Source: Rodentibacter ratti (GTDB lineage Bacteria; Pseudomonadota; Gammaproteobacteria; Enterobacterales; Pasteurellaceae). Taken from it: 64,000 nucleotides of DNA. The stretch spans positions 180,938 through 244,937 of the forward strand of contig NZ_MLAJ01000003.1 of the NCBI RefSeq assembly GCF_002000485.1, given 5' to 3'. Under the pieces are notes generated by a model. It saw nothing but the letters and a program-made list of their open reading frames with translations. It was not told the origin of the DNA and did not search any database. The position numbers and the translations under genes were made by a program. Of the stretch, positions 63,845 through 64,000 are shown in pieces; within the stretch, counting starts at the first letter, position 1; each line of letters starts with the position of its first letter.

Positions 63845-64000
63845 ATAATTCTTTGATAACTTTTCAACTCTCTATCTATTCTCTTTATTCTCTGTCTATT
63901 CGACAGCTTCGTTCTTCTCTCTTTATCTCTTCTCGAGTTTATCGGTCACAAGCTGAGAACATTGATTTGTTGATTTGTTTAATTTATTTCACTCTGTCGA
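63845..64000 (-). other. 23S-5S spacer of the rRNA operon (partial)
   Basis: The remaining bases are an AT- and pyrimidine-rich spacer with short repeated CTCTNTATTCT-like units. No tRNA or 23S 3' end is recognisable within the window. Confidence 0.6.

Overview
The window is chromosomal DNA of a Pasteurellaceae bacterium (Haemophilus/Aggregatibacter side of the family). The strongest sign is the 9-base Haemophilus-type DNA uptake sequence AAGTGCGGT and its complement, which recur throughout, singly inside genes and as inverted pairs in intergenic hairpins. Gene content and order agree: pnp-nlpI-deaD-mltF, fadR/nhaB-dsbB, mog-glnB, the cell-envelope run from pyrH to rnhB, rpsB-tsf, rpsU-dnaG-rpoD, tsaD-tdk-tyrP and yihI-hemN. 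By eye the DNA is moderately AT-rich (around 40% GC). Species cannot be fixed from this sequence alone.

Layout. 1-3.2 kb: end of an unidentified gene, cyuA (cysteine desulfidase), a Tat-type exported 2H-phosphoesterase-like protein, and a YhcH/TabA-like gene. 3.2-10.5 kb: RNA decay and envelope block pnp, nlpI, deaD, a small interrupted gene, mltF and a 49-residue basic ORF. 10.5-18 kb: bamD, rluD-pgeF, ruvX-yqgE-rsmE, fadR divergent from nhaB-dsbB. 18-19 kb: a family 25 glycosyltransferase followed by the decayed 5' fragment of a second copy. 19-21 kb: mog-glnB-AI-2E exporter family gene. 21-36 kb, minus strand: pyrH, frr, dxr, uppS, cdsA, rseP, bamA, skp, lpxD, fabZ, lpxA, lpxB, rnhB and an ion transporter. 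This run makes nucleotides, isoprenoid carrier, phospholipid precursor, lipid A and the outer-membrane assembly machinery. A phosphoethanolamine transferase gene on the opposite strand separates pyrH from tsf-rpsB.

39-52 kb: anmK-ygfZ, yicC, two paralogous TyrP-type aromatic amino acid permeases flanking the rpsU-dnaG-rpoD operon and tsaD-tdk, and a CDF metal transporter with a MerR regulator. 52-56 kb: the most accessory part. It holds a lone ygiW with a candidate QseB site, a coiled-coil protein, an XRE regulator, a DUF805 membrane protein and two small exported proteins that share a two-cysteine layout. 56-64 kb: ligA-zipA, cysZ, cysK, yihI-DUF2489-hemN, and the 3' end of a ribosomal RNA operon (5S rRNA with two tandem terminators).

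Most of the window is conserved housekeeping DNA. I did not find a CRISPR array, prophage, insertion sequence or a clear defence system. The more interesting items are small: tandem TyrR boxes at one tyrP copy, a CTTAA-N6-CTTAA repeat upstream of ygiW, a 19-bp-spacer promoter in front of the CDF/MerR pair, the exported 2H protein, the paired two-cysteine exported proteins, several gene remnants, and uptake sequences used as hairpins, including one pair inside a coding region.
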